This document shows, one piece after another, positions 22,827 through 32,666 of a stretch of DNA of 64,000 bases (the first letter of the stretch is position 1; the number at the start of each line of letters is the position of its first letter). Position numbers and translations under genes: made by a program. The stretch is from the NCBI GenBank assembly GCA_030544235.1, contig CM060466.1:35386582-35450581 (forward strand). The letters run 5' to 3'. The notes beneath the pieces were generated by a model. It ran no database searches. It had not been told where the DNA came from and saw only the letters and a list, made by a program, of their open reading frames with translations. The stretch comes from Lepturacanthus savala (taxonomy: Eukaryota; Chordata; Actinopteri; Scombriformes; Trichiuridae).

Positions 22827-23290
22827 CATGCTGGCCCCAATTAGTTTGCAAAAAGCCCTCCAGAAGTGTGAGGAAAACTGGAAGCCCCTGTCCGACACCA
22901 CTTCCATCGGGAGACCATGGAGCTTGAAGACATGGTCAAAAAGCAGACAAGCCATCTCCTCGGCTGTGGGGAGCTTAGGGAGGACAGAGGCAGGTGAACA
23001 GACTTGGAAAATCAATCAACGACTGTTAAAATGGTGCTGTTACTGTCTGATGGAGGTAGTCCGGTGATCCAAGGCGATATGAGACCAGGGCCTCCTGGGA
23101 ATAGGTAAGGGGTATAGTAGTCCAGCAGGGGGTTGACTAGTGGTCAAAGCTACGGACATCCTCCTTTATTGAGGCCCACAAGAACCTCCGACCCACGAAG
23201 GCTGTAGTGCGCCTGATGCCAGGGTGACAGGCTAAGGTGGAAGAGTGCCCCCATTGGAGAACCTGACACACCTGACCTGGACAGACTGGG
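22826..23290 (-). pseudogene. Ty3/gypsy integrase remnant (element B)
   Basis: The minus frame at 22826-23015 carries the integrase core stretch [17 protein letters not shown] followed by [16 protein letters not shown], including the second catalytic Asp (in SDRG). The minus sequence at about 23150-23260 resembles the H2C2 region just upstream (LSPWHQAHYSLRGSEV corresponds to the CHPGI..TL.LL block). Intervening integrase sequence, including the first catalytic Asp, is deleted or too degraded to see. The 3' end is cut at the junction with element A. Confidence 0.8.
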
Positions 23291-24167
23291 GAACAAACAT
23301 ACAGTTAGCAGGGCAGGAGCTAGGAATGCACTCACCCCGCTGTCCCGCTGTCACCTTCACTGCGAGCAGTTTCTGGTCCCCGATGTCATAGTTGCGCTCC
23401 ATCGGTGTCAACCTGTGTGAGTAGAAGGCACACGGGTATAACTTTCCGTCGTCCAATGAACGCTGTGACAGCACAGCTCCTTTCGACATCAGAGGCGTCT
23501 GTCTTCACAATGAACTGACGGGCGGGATCTGGTCGGATCCGAATGGGAGCATTAGTAAAAAGCTTCTTAAAGTCAGAGAATGCCTTGTCAGCTGCAGGAT
23601 TCCAACAGAACTTCAATTTAGTTGAGGTAAGGGCAGTAAGAGGTGCTGCCACTGAACCGAAGTTCTGGATGAAGCAGGTGCTTGAAACACAGAGGGGCTA
23701 TTTGAAAGGCCGAATGTCATCACTAGATACTCATAGTATCCTGAAGGGGTATTAAAAGCAGTCTTCCATTCGTCGCCTTCTCTAATTCGCACCAGGTGGC
23801 AGGCTTTTCGGAGGTCAAGCTTAGAGAAGACCGTAGCCCCATGGAGCATCTCAAACGCAGAGGACATCAATGGGAGTGGATAACGGTTCTAAACTGTTAG
23901 GTTGTTCAAACATCTGTAGTTGATGCAGGGACGTAGAGTGCCGTCCTTCTTGCCCACAAAGAAGAATCCTGCTCCTGCTCGGGACGAGGATGGTCTGATG
24001 ATTCCTGCCGCCAGGGAGTCCTGTATGTAAGTGTTCATGGCCTCCCTCTTCTGTGCCGACAAGGAGTACAGCTGTCCCTTAGGTGGTGATGTTCCTGGAA
24101 GGAGATCAATAACACAATCATTGGGGTGGTGTGGTGGCAATGATGTTGCTTTTGTCTTACTGAACAC
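23290..24167 (-). pseudogene. Ty3/gypsy reverse transcriptase and RNase H remnant (element B)
   Basis: On the minus strand the RT starts near 24167 ([20 protein letters not shown] in frame), continues through [20 protein letters not shown] and CINYRCLN, then [15 protein letters not shown] and [20 protein letters not shown] (to about 23690). Directly after the VFQA block the sequence jumps to the connection region ([16 protein letters not shown]), so the YxDD catalytic box is absent. RNase H follows: [10 protein letters not shown], then after a frameshift near 23489 [19 protein letters not shown] and LLAVKV. Usual RT plus RNase H length is roughly 450 codons; here about 290 remain. The element cannot be autonomous. 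Confidence 0.9.
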
Positions 24168-24207
24168 TGGTCTGAAGTCCTGATACTCGGGGGGAACCGT
24201 GGACAGA

Positions 24208-24576
24208 TCAGGGAATTCCTCTGGGGTGGCGGCCGACTGGCGGGGTGGAGCTGGGGCAGCTTGTAGGCAGACAAAATTGGCTCCAACTCAGTACTCCGTT
24301 AAATGACCAGTCAATATGGAGATTGTGTTGGGCAAGCCAGGGATGGCCTAGGTCAACCAGAGACTGAGGTGAGTCAATCAGATTAAAAATAGTTCTCTCC
24401 CTATGGTTGCCTGAAATGATTAGACTGACGGGTTCTGTGGCATGGGTGATCTGGGCGAGCCTAACCCCTGTGAGGGCATTTGCCTCTAACGGCTGCTGTA
24501 GTTGACTGGAGTGGATTCCCAGATGGTGGCAAACTCTGCATCCATAGTTACCCTCAGCGCCTGAGTCTAGTAGCAC
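24208..24576 (-). pseudogene. Ty3/gypsy aspartic protease remnant (element B)
   Basis: A 122-codon minus frame contains the aspartic protease signature LLDSGAEGNY at its start and the downstream DLGHPWLAQHNLHIDWSFN block that leads into the reverse transcriptase of this gypsy family. In the living element it would process the polyprotein. The frame is open over this length, but flanking frames are shifted relative to gag and RT. Confidence 0.85.
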
Positions 24577-24639
24577 AGAAACAGTACCACAGCTGTGTGC
24601 ATGTGGTATCGGGAGATCAGGAGATAGTATTGCTCACCT

Positions 24640-25150
24640 GTGTTCCCCTCTTCACGGGTGAGCGCTGTCTTTTACTGGGCACGTGGTGACATAATGTCCT
24701 TGGTTGGCCACAGTACAGGCATGAGTTGGTGGCTCTCCTCCTCCGCCTCTCTGATTGGGTCAGATGGGTGTGGTCACCTGCATCAGCTCGGGAACACCGG
24801 AAGCGGGAACTGGAAGCTCATGCAGGGGAGTCTCCAGGACTGGTAGATGATGGAGAGCCCGCCCAGCCAGTTCTCGAGGGCTGTAAGTGCCGTACTCCCA
24901 ATGACGCTGCATTAATCAACTGTCTATGCGGATAGCCAGATCCACCAGACCCTGAAAATCCGAGGGTAATTCCAGAGTGGCTAGTTCATCTTTAATGACC
25001 TCCGACAGGCCGTTGAGGAAGGCATCATACTGGGCTTGGGTGTTCCAGTCAGTGGTGACAGCGAGGGTTTGGAACTGAATCGTATAGTCCGAAACAGAGC
25101 ACCCTCCTTGGCGAACTCTCAATAGCTCTCTGGCAGCCTCTCACCCATGC
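24640..25150 (-). pseudogene. Ty3/gypsy gag and nucleocapsid remnant (element B)
   Basis: The gag core is read on the minus strand at 24916-25122 (VRQGGCSVSDYTIQF, then AFLNGLSEVIKDELATLELP, then LVDLAIRID). A zinc knuckle lies at about 24680-24735, CLYCGQP then GHYVTTCPVK, but a one-base frameshift separates its halves. The N-terminal part of gag and the 5' LTR are absent; L1 endonuclease sequence begins about 30 bp further on. Confidence 0.85.
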
Positions 25151-25177
25151 TGAGACCGGTCAAAGACCCTCCTCATC

Positions 25178-25426
25178 TCATCGAGCGTCCCACACTGCTG
25201 TACCCCATTCTCTAGCTTGCCCCGTTAAATTTGAATGATAGATCTGGTAGAATCCTCCCCTACAGGGTTTGAGGTGGTCCTTGTTTAACAAATGTGTCTC
25301 TTGCAAATATACTATCTCTGCTCCCTGGTCTCTTAAGTATGAAAAAATCTTACTCCGTTTAGCCAGTTTATTGATCATCCTTACGTTCCAGCTCATCAAA
25401 TTTGTGCCCATTCTGCTCACATCCAT
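25178..25426 (-). pseudogene. L1-type LINE endonuclease fragment
   Basis: The 82-codon minus frame contains LMSWNVRMINKLAKRSKIF, then QGAEIVYLQETHL, then the YQIYHSNL block. These are the N-terminal conserved segments of an APE-type endonuclease of an L1-like ORF2, including the catalytic Glu in LQETH and the Asn in SWNVR. Only the first roughly 80 residues survive. It sits between two gypsy remnants in the same orientation, so it inserted between or into them before later deletion. Confidence 0.85.
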
Positions 25427-25429
25427 GTT

Positions 25430-25875
25430 TGGGTTGCTGCCAAGAGGCAGCAGGCAGGGAGAATGGTATCTGAATTTGGGGCTGTCTTAGACACAGGAAA
25501 CTGTCGGGATAGGGAGTCAGGCTTGATGTTCTTGTGGCCAGGGCGGTAGGACAGAGTGAAGTGGAACCGGTAGAAGAACAGGGACCAGCTTGCTTGACGG
25601 GAGTTGAGTCTCTTGGCCTTACTGATATATTCCAAGTTTTTGTGGTTGGTCCAAACCAAAAACGGCTGCAAGGTGTCCTCCAGCCAATGTCTCCATTCCT
25701 CCAGCGCTAACTTGACTGCCAGCAACTCCCTGTCCTCCACACTTTAGTTCTTTTCCACCGGTGACAGGTGGTGGGAGAAAAAGGCATAGACCATATGTCG
25801 ATGGGGTGGCAGAGAAGATGCTTTGGACTTACTGAAGACAGCCTTGAGGTCCATTTATTCCCAGGGAACGCCTGA
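25430..25875 (-). pseudogene. Ty3/gypsy RT start fused to RNase H (element C)
   Basis: On the minus strand from about 25845, the start of the reverse transcriptase (LKAVFSKSKASSLPPHRH) runs directly, in the same frame, into the RNase H region (MVYAFFSHHLSPVEK). It continues after a stop with [20 protein letters not shown], then [20 protein letters not shown], then [20 protein letters not shown]. The whole reverse transcriptase palm is missing, so this copy is an internal-deletion derivative related to element B. RNase H catalytic residues in the deleted part are also gone. It ends against the L1 fragment near 25426. Confidence 0.85.
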
Positions 25876-26076
25876 CAAATCCGGGAACTCTCTGGAGTTC
25901 AGGGGCCCATTTTAGCAGAGACTGGGCCTGGAGGAGACAGTTAGAGTGGCAGAAGGCGTCCCAACCCATAATACGGCTGCATGTCTGGGTTGTGTTTGAC
26001 GAGACAGAGATGGCCAAGAACAACTGGAATTTGAGGGGCATTGATGACATGAAAGTTTATCTGCTCACGATGATTA

Positions 26077-26500
26077 TCAGGGAGGGTTAGACAACTTTAC
26101 ACCCGTCAGTGCATTGCCCACCAGGGGTTTCTTCAGAATAAGGGTCAGTAGGTTCCACTGAGTCACCAGACTGGCATTGATAAAATTCTCCTCTGCCCCA
26201 GAGTCTACGAATACCCCCACCTCCATTTGTTGATCCTTCCACCCCAGGACTGCCGGAAAAAGAGTGAACCAAGTAGATAGGGGATGCGTGGGTGTCACGC
26301 TCACCAATCTCCCCCTCATTGGTGAGTGTTGGCTTTTACTGGACAGGAGGCGATGCAGTGGCCTGGCTGGCCGCATTACAGACAGGAACGGGAGTTCATC
26401 CTTCGTTGTCTCTCTTCTGGCGTCAGGTGGGTGTGGTCAACTTGCATAGGCTCTGGACCCGGTGTGGCGATAGGTGGAGAAGGTGGGTGCAGAGCTGGAG
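26077..26500 (-). pseudogene. Ty3/gypsy protease and gag zinc-knuckle remnant (element C)
   Basis: The protease motif FVDSGAEENFINASLV is read at about 26160-26220 on the minus strand. Upstream, EPMQVDHTHLTPEERQRRMN leads to a zinc knuckle at about 26340-26385 in which the codon expected between C-L and C-G is a stop (TAA), followed by CGQPGHCIASCPVK. The segment between 25875 and 26077 is the expected protease to RT linker and is frame-shifted. LTRs are absent. Confidence 0.83.
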
Positions 26501-26562
26501 TAACAAAAGGCTCGCAGGGACCCCTAGGAGCTCCTGCCCAGTGATGTTGCTGTAGAGCAGGG

Positions 26563-27660
26563 GTGTCAAACTGCAATCCAGAAGGGCCGGTGTGGGTGCA
26601 GGTTTTTGTTCCAACCAAGGAGTCACACACCTGATTCTACTAATGAAGGTCCTTATCAAAGCCTCTAGTGGTTGATTAGTAGAATCAGGTGTGTTCCCAT
26701 ATAGTTTTAAGAAGCATTCATCACGTCTCTATAAATGTACATTATGTGTTCATGTTAGTTTCTATTTATCTGGTTACATATGTTTTTTTTTTTGTTTTTT
26801 TTTACAAGCATCATGATTTCATAAATTCTTTTGATAGGCAATGTAAAATAATAATGTAACTGAAAAATAATGATAAATGTTAAATATCCACCTAGAATAT
26901 AAAACTTATTGATAGCATGTGTTTTTAACTTTGTAAAAACGTTTTAACAAAGTTGAACGATCTGGTGCTGGTAGTTTTTATTGACCCATGAGTCTATATA
27001 TCTGGGATGAGTTTATATGTTACTGCAGCATTTTTAATAAATAGATGCTAAAATCATAACAGCGATATAACATTATTTCTACATCTGCATATATTATTTT
27101 AATTCTATTAAAACGATGCATCAGAAACTATATCAATATTAGTTATAATTATTCAGACACTGTTTATACTTATATAATCTAACATTAATATAATCTTTAC
27201 AACCAGCCCCATAATGTCCATGTGGCCCAGGTTGTAATTTACAGAAATAGAATGGAATACACTTTTATGTTAAAACTGGTCCATTCCAGTTTCATTTAGT
27301 GTCTGTCAGCCTCTAGACCAGAGACCAGTGGGTCCAGGTTTTTGTTCCAACCAGCACTAACGCACCTGATTCCATTAATGAAGGTCCTGATCAAGGACTC
27401 TAATGGTTGATTAGTACAATCAGGTGTTTTACTGCTGGTCTAGATCAGGTTCAGACTATAGGTGTCCAACCCAAGGCCCGGGGGCCCAGATCTGGGCCGC
27501 CACCTCATTTCCTGTGGCCCCTCCAGAGCTTCACAGACTCGTGTGATTTATTGAAAGTGAATAAATGTTTGAAGTTAACGGAGACACACTGGTCACGTTG
27601 TCTTTGTACGACTTTGTTAACTCCAATATCTTTTTCTCAATCGGCCACGAAGGTTGTTTA
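26563..27660. mobile_element. hAT-like MITE mosaic
   Basis: The left part begins CAGGGGTGTCAAACTGC and has the GGTTTTTGTTCCAACCA motif of common fish hAT-derived repeats; a second related block with the same motif lies at 27330-27430, and a GTGTCCAAC...GGCCCGGGGGCCCAGAT block at 27461-27500 resembles another hAT end. Between them, 26880-26970 is similar to 47430-47520, and 26700-26780 to 51945-52020, so the core is itself dispersed. A perfect 20-bp inverted repeat lies at 26625-26644 and 26675-26694. No transposase is visible. Confidence 0.6.
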
Positions 27661-28040
27661 AAAACAGGAAGGTTTCCGTTTTTTCCTTATTTTCCTTTGT
27701 TGAAGTACATCTGTCATTACTTTCTGGTACTTTCTATTCTTTAATATTTAACATAGCAACACAAAACCATAGATCCATTAAATAAATCCAATAGTTAATA
27801 GTGGTTATCAGCATATTCTGGTATGAGTCTCTAGATATCTGTGATGATTTTACATGTTTAATAATTAGACGCTAACAACAATACAACATTATTTCTGCAT
27901 CAGCTGATTTTAAATTCTGGTTAAAAATCTTAGTGTATTATCACCAGCACTATTATGAGTGGAGAGGTATTATCTAATATAATAGCATATAGAATAATAA
28001 TAATATGTAGATACACATTATTGTATAATTATACATATTG
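27661..28040. other. No feature recognised
   Basis: AT-rich DNA upstream of the candidate gene promoter. 27780-28000 repeats themes seen at 26980-27190 (TATCTGTGATGA..., ACATTATTTCTGCATC), so it may be a related dispersed repeat. Confidence 0.4.
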
Positions 28041-28078
28041 TCACCCTCTTAAAATAATTGCCTATTTTAAGAGGGTGA
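28041..28078. other. Perfect 16-bp inverted repeat
   Basis: TCACCCTCTTAAAATA and its exact reverse complement are separated by a 6-base loop (ATTGCC). It lies about 320 bp upstream of the candidate start codon. Could be a fold-back MITE end or a hairpin if transcribed. Confidence 0.8.
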
Positions 28079-28235
28079 AGAAGTCCTAAATTTGTAGTTT
28101 GTATGTCAATAGGAATTTGTTTTTATAACCGTTTTATTAACATTGTTAGTAAATATATATTCAATAAATGGTTCAGTTTTTCCTGAAAAATCTGAAAAGA
28201 TGACTTAGGCGATTATTTTAAGAAGGCGTCGATAT

Positions 28236-28397
28236 ATGATCTTTATAATTGGCCCTTTGAGGGAAACCAGAACACTGATGGGGTCTAAAACTACAAATCC
28301 CAGGAGCCTCCGCGCTTCAAATCTCTGCCCTCCGATTGGTCGACCCAGCATCCAATCAGGTGTCGGAGACGTGTCGCAGTCAGAGCATCCTTCCGTC
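28236..28397 (+). promoter_or_regulatory. Probable CpG-rich promoter of the TUSC3/MAGT1-like gene
   Basis: ACTACAAATCCCAG (28290-28303) matches the ZNF143/THAP11 motif core. An inverted CCAAT box (GATTGG, 28334-28339) and a direct CCAAT (28352-28356) follow. CpG density rises sharply from about 28305 to 28680 against an AT-rich background. CTCGCGAGA at 28623-28631, just after the exon, is one base short of the TCTCGCGAGA element found in CpG-island promoters. No TATA box is evident. This arrangement is typical of housekeeping promoters (established knowledge); activity is inferred. Confidence 0.6.
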
Positions 28398-28526
28398 ATG
28401 GCGGCTGTTCGGGCTACATCCTCCGCTATATCCTCCGCTAAAAGCTCCGCTAACCGGGCGGCTCTGGCCGTGTTCCTGCTGCTGTCGCTGTGTCTGCCGC
28501 TGGGAGGAAGTCAGAAAAAGAAAGAG
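28398..28526 (+). CDS. tusc3: First coding exon, OST3/OST6 family (TUSC3/MAGT1-like)
   Basis: The ATG has a good context (CCGTCATGG) and opens 43 codons: a Ser/Ala-rich N-terminus, a hydrophobic core (AALAVFLLLSLCLPLGG, residues 21-37) fitting a signal peptide, then SQKKKE, after which GAG is followed by a GTAACG splice donor in phase 0. In vertebrate TUSC3 the mature protein begins LGGGQKKKE and in MAGT1 QRKKE, so the ending LGGSQKKKE favours TUSC3. These proteins are thioredoxin-fold ER membrane subunits of the STT3B oligosaccharyltransferase, aiding N-glycosylation of cysteine-containing sites; magnesium transport has also been proposed. Only the signal-peptide exon is visible: the thioredoxin CxxC domain and four membrane spans must lie in exons I could not find downstream. 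Upstream in-frame codons (28236-28397) are promoter sequence. The alternative is an unrelated secreted protein with a similar start. Confidence 0.5.
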
Positions 28527-28985
28527 GTAACGCTGCGTCCCGCATTAACGCGTTTTTACCCAATAGGGTCTGGTCGTTAAATGAAAGGAGGCTGCAGGTT
28601 CAATCCGTCGGTGTTCATAAAGCTCGCGAGATTTAGTCCGGGATTTAGGAGCGGGAGCGGAAGTTGTTGTTCCTATCCTGCAGGAACAATAAATGCCATT
28701 AGATAGGAATAATAACGTGTTTCTGATAAAGGAACACTGACTTTAGTTGATATTCGTCAGCTTTACGCTGTGTGGTTTTAATAAGCGTTATCACACGTGT
28801 AACTTAACGTTACTGGCGCTGATTAGACGCACTTTAGTGTTATAGTGACACACTTTTATAGTTTTATAGCAGAACATTATATAACAAAGTGTACACACTA
28901 ACTGTCTTGAAATTATTTGGAATCAGTCTCACGGCTTGCCGCTCAGCTCTTTGCTGCTAGCTGGACAGGTTGCTGTTTGTTTAAG

Positions 28986-28987
<2 letters not shown>
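28527..28987. other. Presumed start of intron 1
   Basis: CpG-rich to about 28680, then AT-rich. No acceptor-flanked exon was recognised. The remaining plus strand of the window may be intron, which is inference from the absence of further exons. Confidence 0.4.

Positions 28988-29056
<69 letters not shown>
28988..29056. repeat. (TA)n microsatellite
   Basis: About 34 uninterrupted TA dinucleotides. Confidence 0.97.
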
Positions 29057-29059
<3 letters not shown>

Positions 29060-30677
29060 CATGGCAGGGAAGCGTTGGTCTCTATTTTGTCATTGAGCTT
29101 TAGTGTTAACATGCAGTTTCTATTCAGCTGAATATACTGATACTGTGTGATTGAATTAATTATTGAATTAATGATAGGTTTGACTCCAGTTTTCTCATAG
29201 TACCATTTTACTGTGATATTTTAAATGCAACTTTAATCCAAACCACTATGTCTTTAATTACTTTTTAAGTTTATACTTTTATAATTATTTTTTTGGGGAA
29301 GTTCTTAGACATTTTCCATAGTTCTGTAGTTTGGTTCTGTACCAGTATTATATATAGGTATAATATAATCTATATATAGGTATATATAGATTATTACTGA
29401 TGCAGTTTATCAAACCTTACTTACAATTCTGACAAATATAAATATAATATGAATGAATATATAAATGAATGAAAACAACATCGAACATGTAAAATAAAAC
29501 AGAAATAATGATTAAAACTAATGAAAGACAGAAGAAACTGATGAAAGTGAATAATAATATTACTGAGGCATTTTATTGAACATGTAAAATAAAACATAAA
29601 GAAATGATTAAAATAATGAAAGACAACAAATGATGGAATTGAATAATACCAATTAAATAAATTAACACTAAAGCTTTTAAGCAAATATTCCAATTAAATA
29701 TATAGTTTATTTAAACATGACATTTCAATGCTAATAGTAGTTAATTAAGCTTTGGACCAACCTTTGTCGACTGAGATCATTTACTATTTTACACTGCAGC
29801 TGTTTGACAGTTCTCCAACAGCTTATATCACATTATAGTGGCCAAATGCTGAAGGTGAAGTTGGTTTCCCTCCGTACCACTGCACATATTTCACATCCAT
29901 TCACTCACTTTACATGTTTTATCTTATTCATTTTGAGGAATCATGGAACCGTTTTGGTTCCTATTTTGTACAATAACTTATTATTATTATATTATTAATA
30001 AGTTTTGGAAATGGTTTATATATGATACGACTGTAGCTGTGTTCACAGGTGGTTAAATTTCACTTCGTTTCTCTTGCTTCTGCCATTTCTCCTGAAAATG
30101 AAACTAAAAGCTGGATCTTCATGTGTAAACTAGGCAACTGGGTTACACCATTTGACATTTCCTGTCCAAAAATCACATTAAATAGTTATTTTTGTAAAAA
30201 AAATAAAAGTTCCATCAGAGTAAACTGATGTTTTATAGAGCAACACGTGTTCTGATTGATGGATTAATGAAATAATTGCAGCTCTTGTTCTGTTGTAACT
30301 CCTTTACTAACCTCACTTTGCCTGTGAATAGAAAATGGACAAATTGAGGAATGAATAAAACAAGGGTCATACATACAGATCAACAAATATTTGAATGAAT
30401 GAATAAAGAAGTGCTAATGTCAATAAATGGATGAACAGAGGGCTGACTGAGAGAAATAATGAAGTGATGAGTTCATGGACAGATCAACCACTGAGGGAAT
30501 GAAGGAATAATTTAGACTTCATTACTCATTGTGATTAGTTGAGCGAATGAGCCATGAAGTCGTCTTCATTCCTGCATCCAGAGTAACACCTGACACTAGT
30601 TGTTGCGGGTAACAGACATTACGTTTTCTTCCTAAATCTGTTCCCTACAAACTGAGTGTCTCATTCAGCATTCTGCT
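29057..30677. other. No gene; AT-rich with a local duplication
   Basis: 29481-29560 and 29574-29650 are diverged direct copies sharing GAACATGTAAAATAAAACA and ATGAAAGACA blocks. 30330-30500 is rich in GAATGAAT-type words. No recognisable coding. Confidence 0.55.
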
Positions 30678-30681
30678 TTAA

Positions 30682-32185
30682 CCCTTTAAGGCCTGAGGCC
30701 TGTTTAAAAAACACCTTTAAAACCTATGGGTGATTTAGAAAAGGAGCCTAAAACCTGAGGTTTTCTGGAAAACTGCAGCAAGGTGTCGATGTTTAGTAAA
30801 AAGCTACTAGACATCTCAGCCTCTGTAGCAGATAGAATCAAATTCAAAAAGTATTTGAGAATTTACATATGTGGCTTTCATAAGAACTATAGTTCATCTG
30901 TGCAAATCATTATTACAACATTTAAAACATTGAACAAATTATGAAATATAATATAAACAAATAACAAATCTCTATCTACATAACACACTCAAATGGAATA
31001 AAGAGGCCTGATATATAAAAGTATAAGCTCTGAAATGGAGAATACCAGAAACAGGTGGAACAGGTAGCAGGTATGATAAAGTGTCCATTCAAATAAAATT
31101 AAATAAAAAGTGGCTGACAGTGTGTTCGTGTCAGTCAAACCACCAAGCTTTGACCTCTGTCAGCATCACATTAGAGTATCTTCCAGACTTGTTCCTCGGT
31201 AAAATCTTCTTAGATACTACAGCAGTGTTGCCAACTCCTCAGTAAGGAAAGTAGCTATTGGCTGTTCCAAAAGTCGCTAAAATTCACTAAGTGACGACAT
31301 CACCTAATTTGCATAATTTGCTTCATAAACCTGCGACTACGTCACATGCATGACAGCCATGAATAGAGCCCATTGTAATCATGGATGTGTAATATAGTTT
31401 TTATAATACATCCATGATTATAATGGACACTGTAGGAGAGAGGAATAACATCGTGGGAGAGACAAAAGAGTGAAACTCTGAGTGAAATGCTTGCAGCGAT
31501 AGATTGATCCTGCTCTGCAAGCCAAAAGCGGCTTTGCGCATGCCCATTTCATCTGCTGCGTGAGGCTGTGAGACGTCACCGCCTGTGAGTTCTTTGGGAC
31601 GGGGGGGAGGGCTCATGGCAAAGAGCGCCCGTTGTTCGTTGAGGACAGTAACTGCAGAATGAAACATTCATGTCAGTCTCCAAAACTCCAGAAAACTCTC
31701 CACTAACACCAGAAAAAGTCGCTAGATTTGTCGCTAGTCGCTTTTTTGAAAAAAAGTCGCTAAATGGGTCTGAAAAGTTGCCAAGTTGGCAGCACTGTGC
31801 TACAGTGGAGTTGTGTCTGTGGGTAAATAAACTTGACATTTGGTGTCCGGATGTGTTACCTCTGCATTATTATGCTTTTAGTTTTCGGTAATCGCGGTGT
31901 CTCCTCCGGTGCTTCGGTCTACCTCCGTCATTATTTACTATCTTCCCCGGACACATGTGAAGAGCAAAGGCGAAGTTAGGGTGAGAATAACACTATTATG
32001 AGCTTATCAGAGGCAGAGAAGGGCGGTAATGACTGAAAGACACTCTCCCACATGTATTCTAATAAGTAATGATGTATTTGATTGGCTATGAGTCCGGAAA
32101 TAGTCGGAAAAGTGATAAAAACTATGAAATGATGTATCCGCTTTCCCAGATTTAAGAGTAGAAATGTGTTCCTGGTTTAAATGGG
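30682..32185. mobile_element. Possible piggyBac-like TTAA element
   Basis: TTAA at 30678-30681 is followed by CCCTTTAAGGCC, and TTAA at 32186-32189 is preceded by GGTTTAAATGGG, whose inverse CCCATTTAAACC is partly similar. This suggests a TTAA-flanked element of about 1.5 kb with very short termini. It contains the hAT MITE at 31223-31797. No transposase is recognised. The weak terminal match makes this tentative. Confidence 0.35.
31223..31797. mobile_element. hAT MITE, 575 bp
   Basis: The ends are CAGTGTTGCCAACT and AGTTGGCAGCACTG, 14-bp inverted repeats with one mismatch. The flanks TACTACAG (31215-31222) and TGCTACAG (31798-31805) form an 8-bp target duplication with one mismatch. AGTCGCTAA-type words recur near both ends. 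An internal inverted repeat (CCATTGTAATCATGGATGT against ACATCCATGATTATAATGG, about 31370-31428) is present. The 87- and 88-codon minus ORFs inside are not recognised. Confidence 0.85.
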
Positions 32186-32189
32186 TTAA

Positions 32190-32662
32190 CCCTCTACTGC
32201 ATAGTGTTGCCATGGCAACAGTTACTTTATCTTCATTTTCTAAAAGATGTGATATAAAGTTGTGTCTTTGTACAGTTAGACAATAACAGAGGCTTTTATT
32301 CTGAAGCACATGTAGTTTATGAGGTGATGTGTTACACATCTGCTGTTTGAGCTTCACTGTCTTTTATTCAGAAAAAAACATTGAACTGACTATGTAGGCT
32401 AAGTAAACTTTGTTTTATTTTACATTTAATGCAGCATTAATATGCTAAAAAAAACATATGTCAACAATATTCATACATGATAAATTCCTAGTGTAACAAC
32501 CTGATGGAGTCATTGACTTACAGCATCAAACTATCCTCAGACTTTGGTTACAACTTTTTCTTAATTTATTTTAATACGTCTGTTATTTAGGCCATTTTAC
32601 CTAATAAAAACATGAAAAGCATCTTTTTACCATGTCAAATTAATATTTCGTGCAACAGAGGG
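32190..32662. mobile_element. piggyBac-like MITE, 473 bp
   Basis: Flanked by TTAA at 32186-32189 and 32663-32666. Ends are CCCTCTACTGCA and TGCAACAGAGGG, inverted with 10 of 12 matches. TTAA target duplication and CCC-starting ends are the hallmark of piggyBac elements. No coding capacity. Confidence 0.75.
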
Positions 32663-32666
32663 TTAA

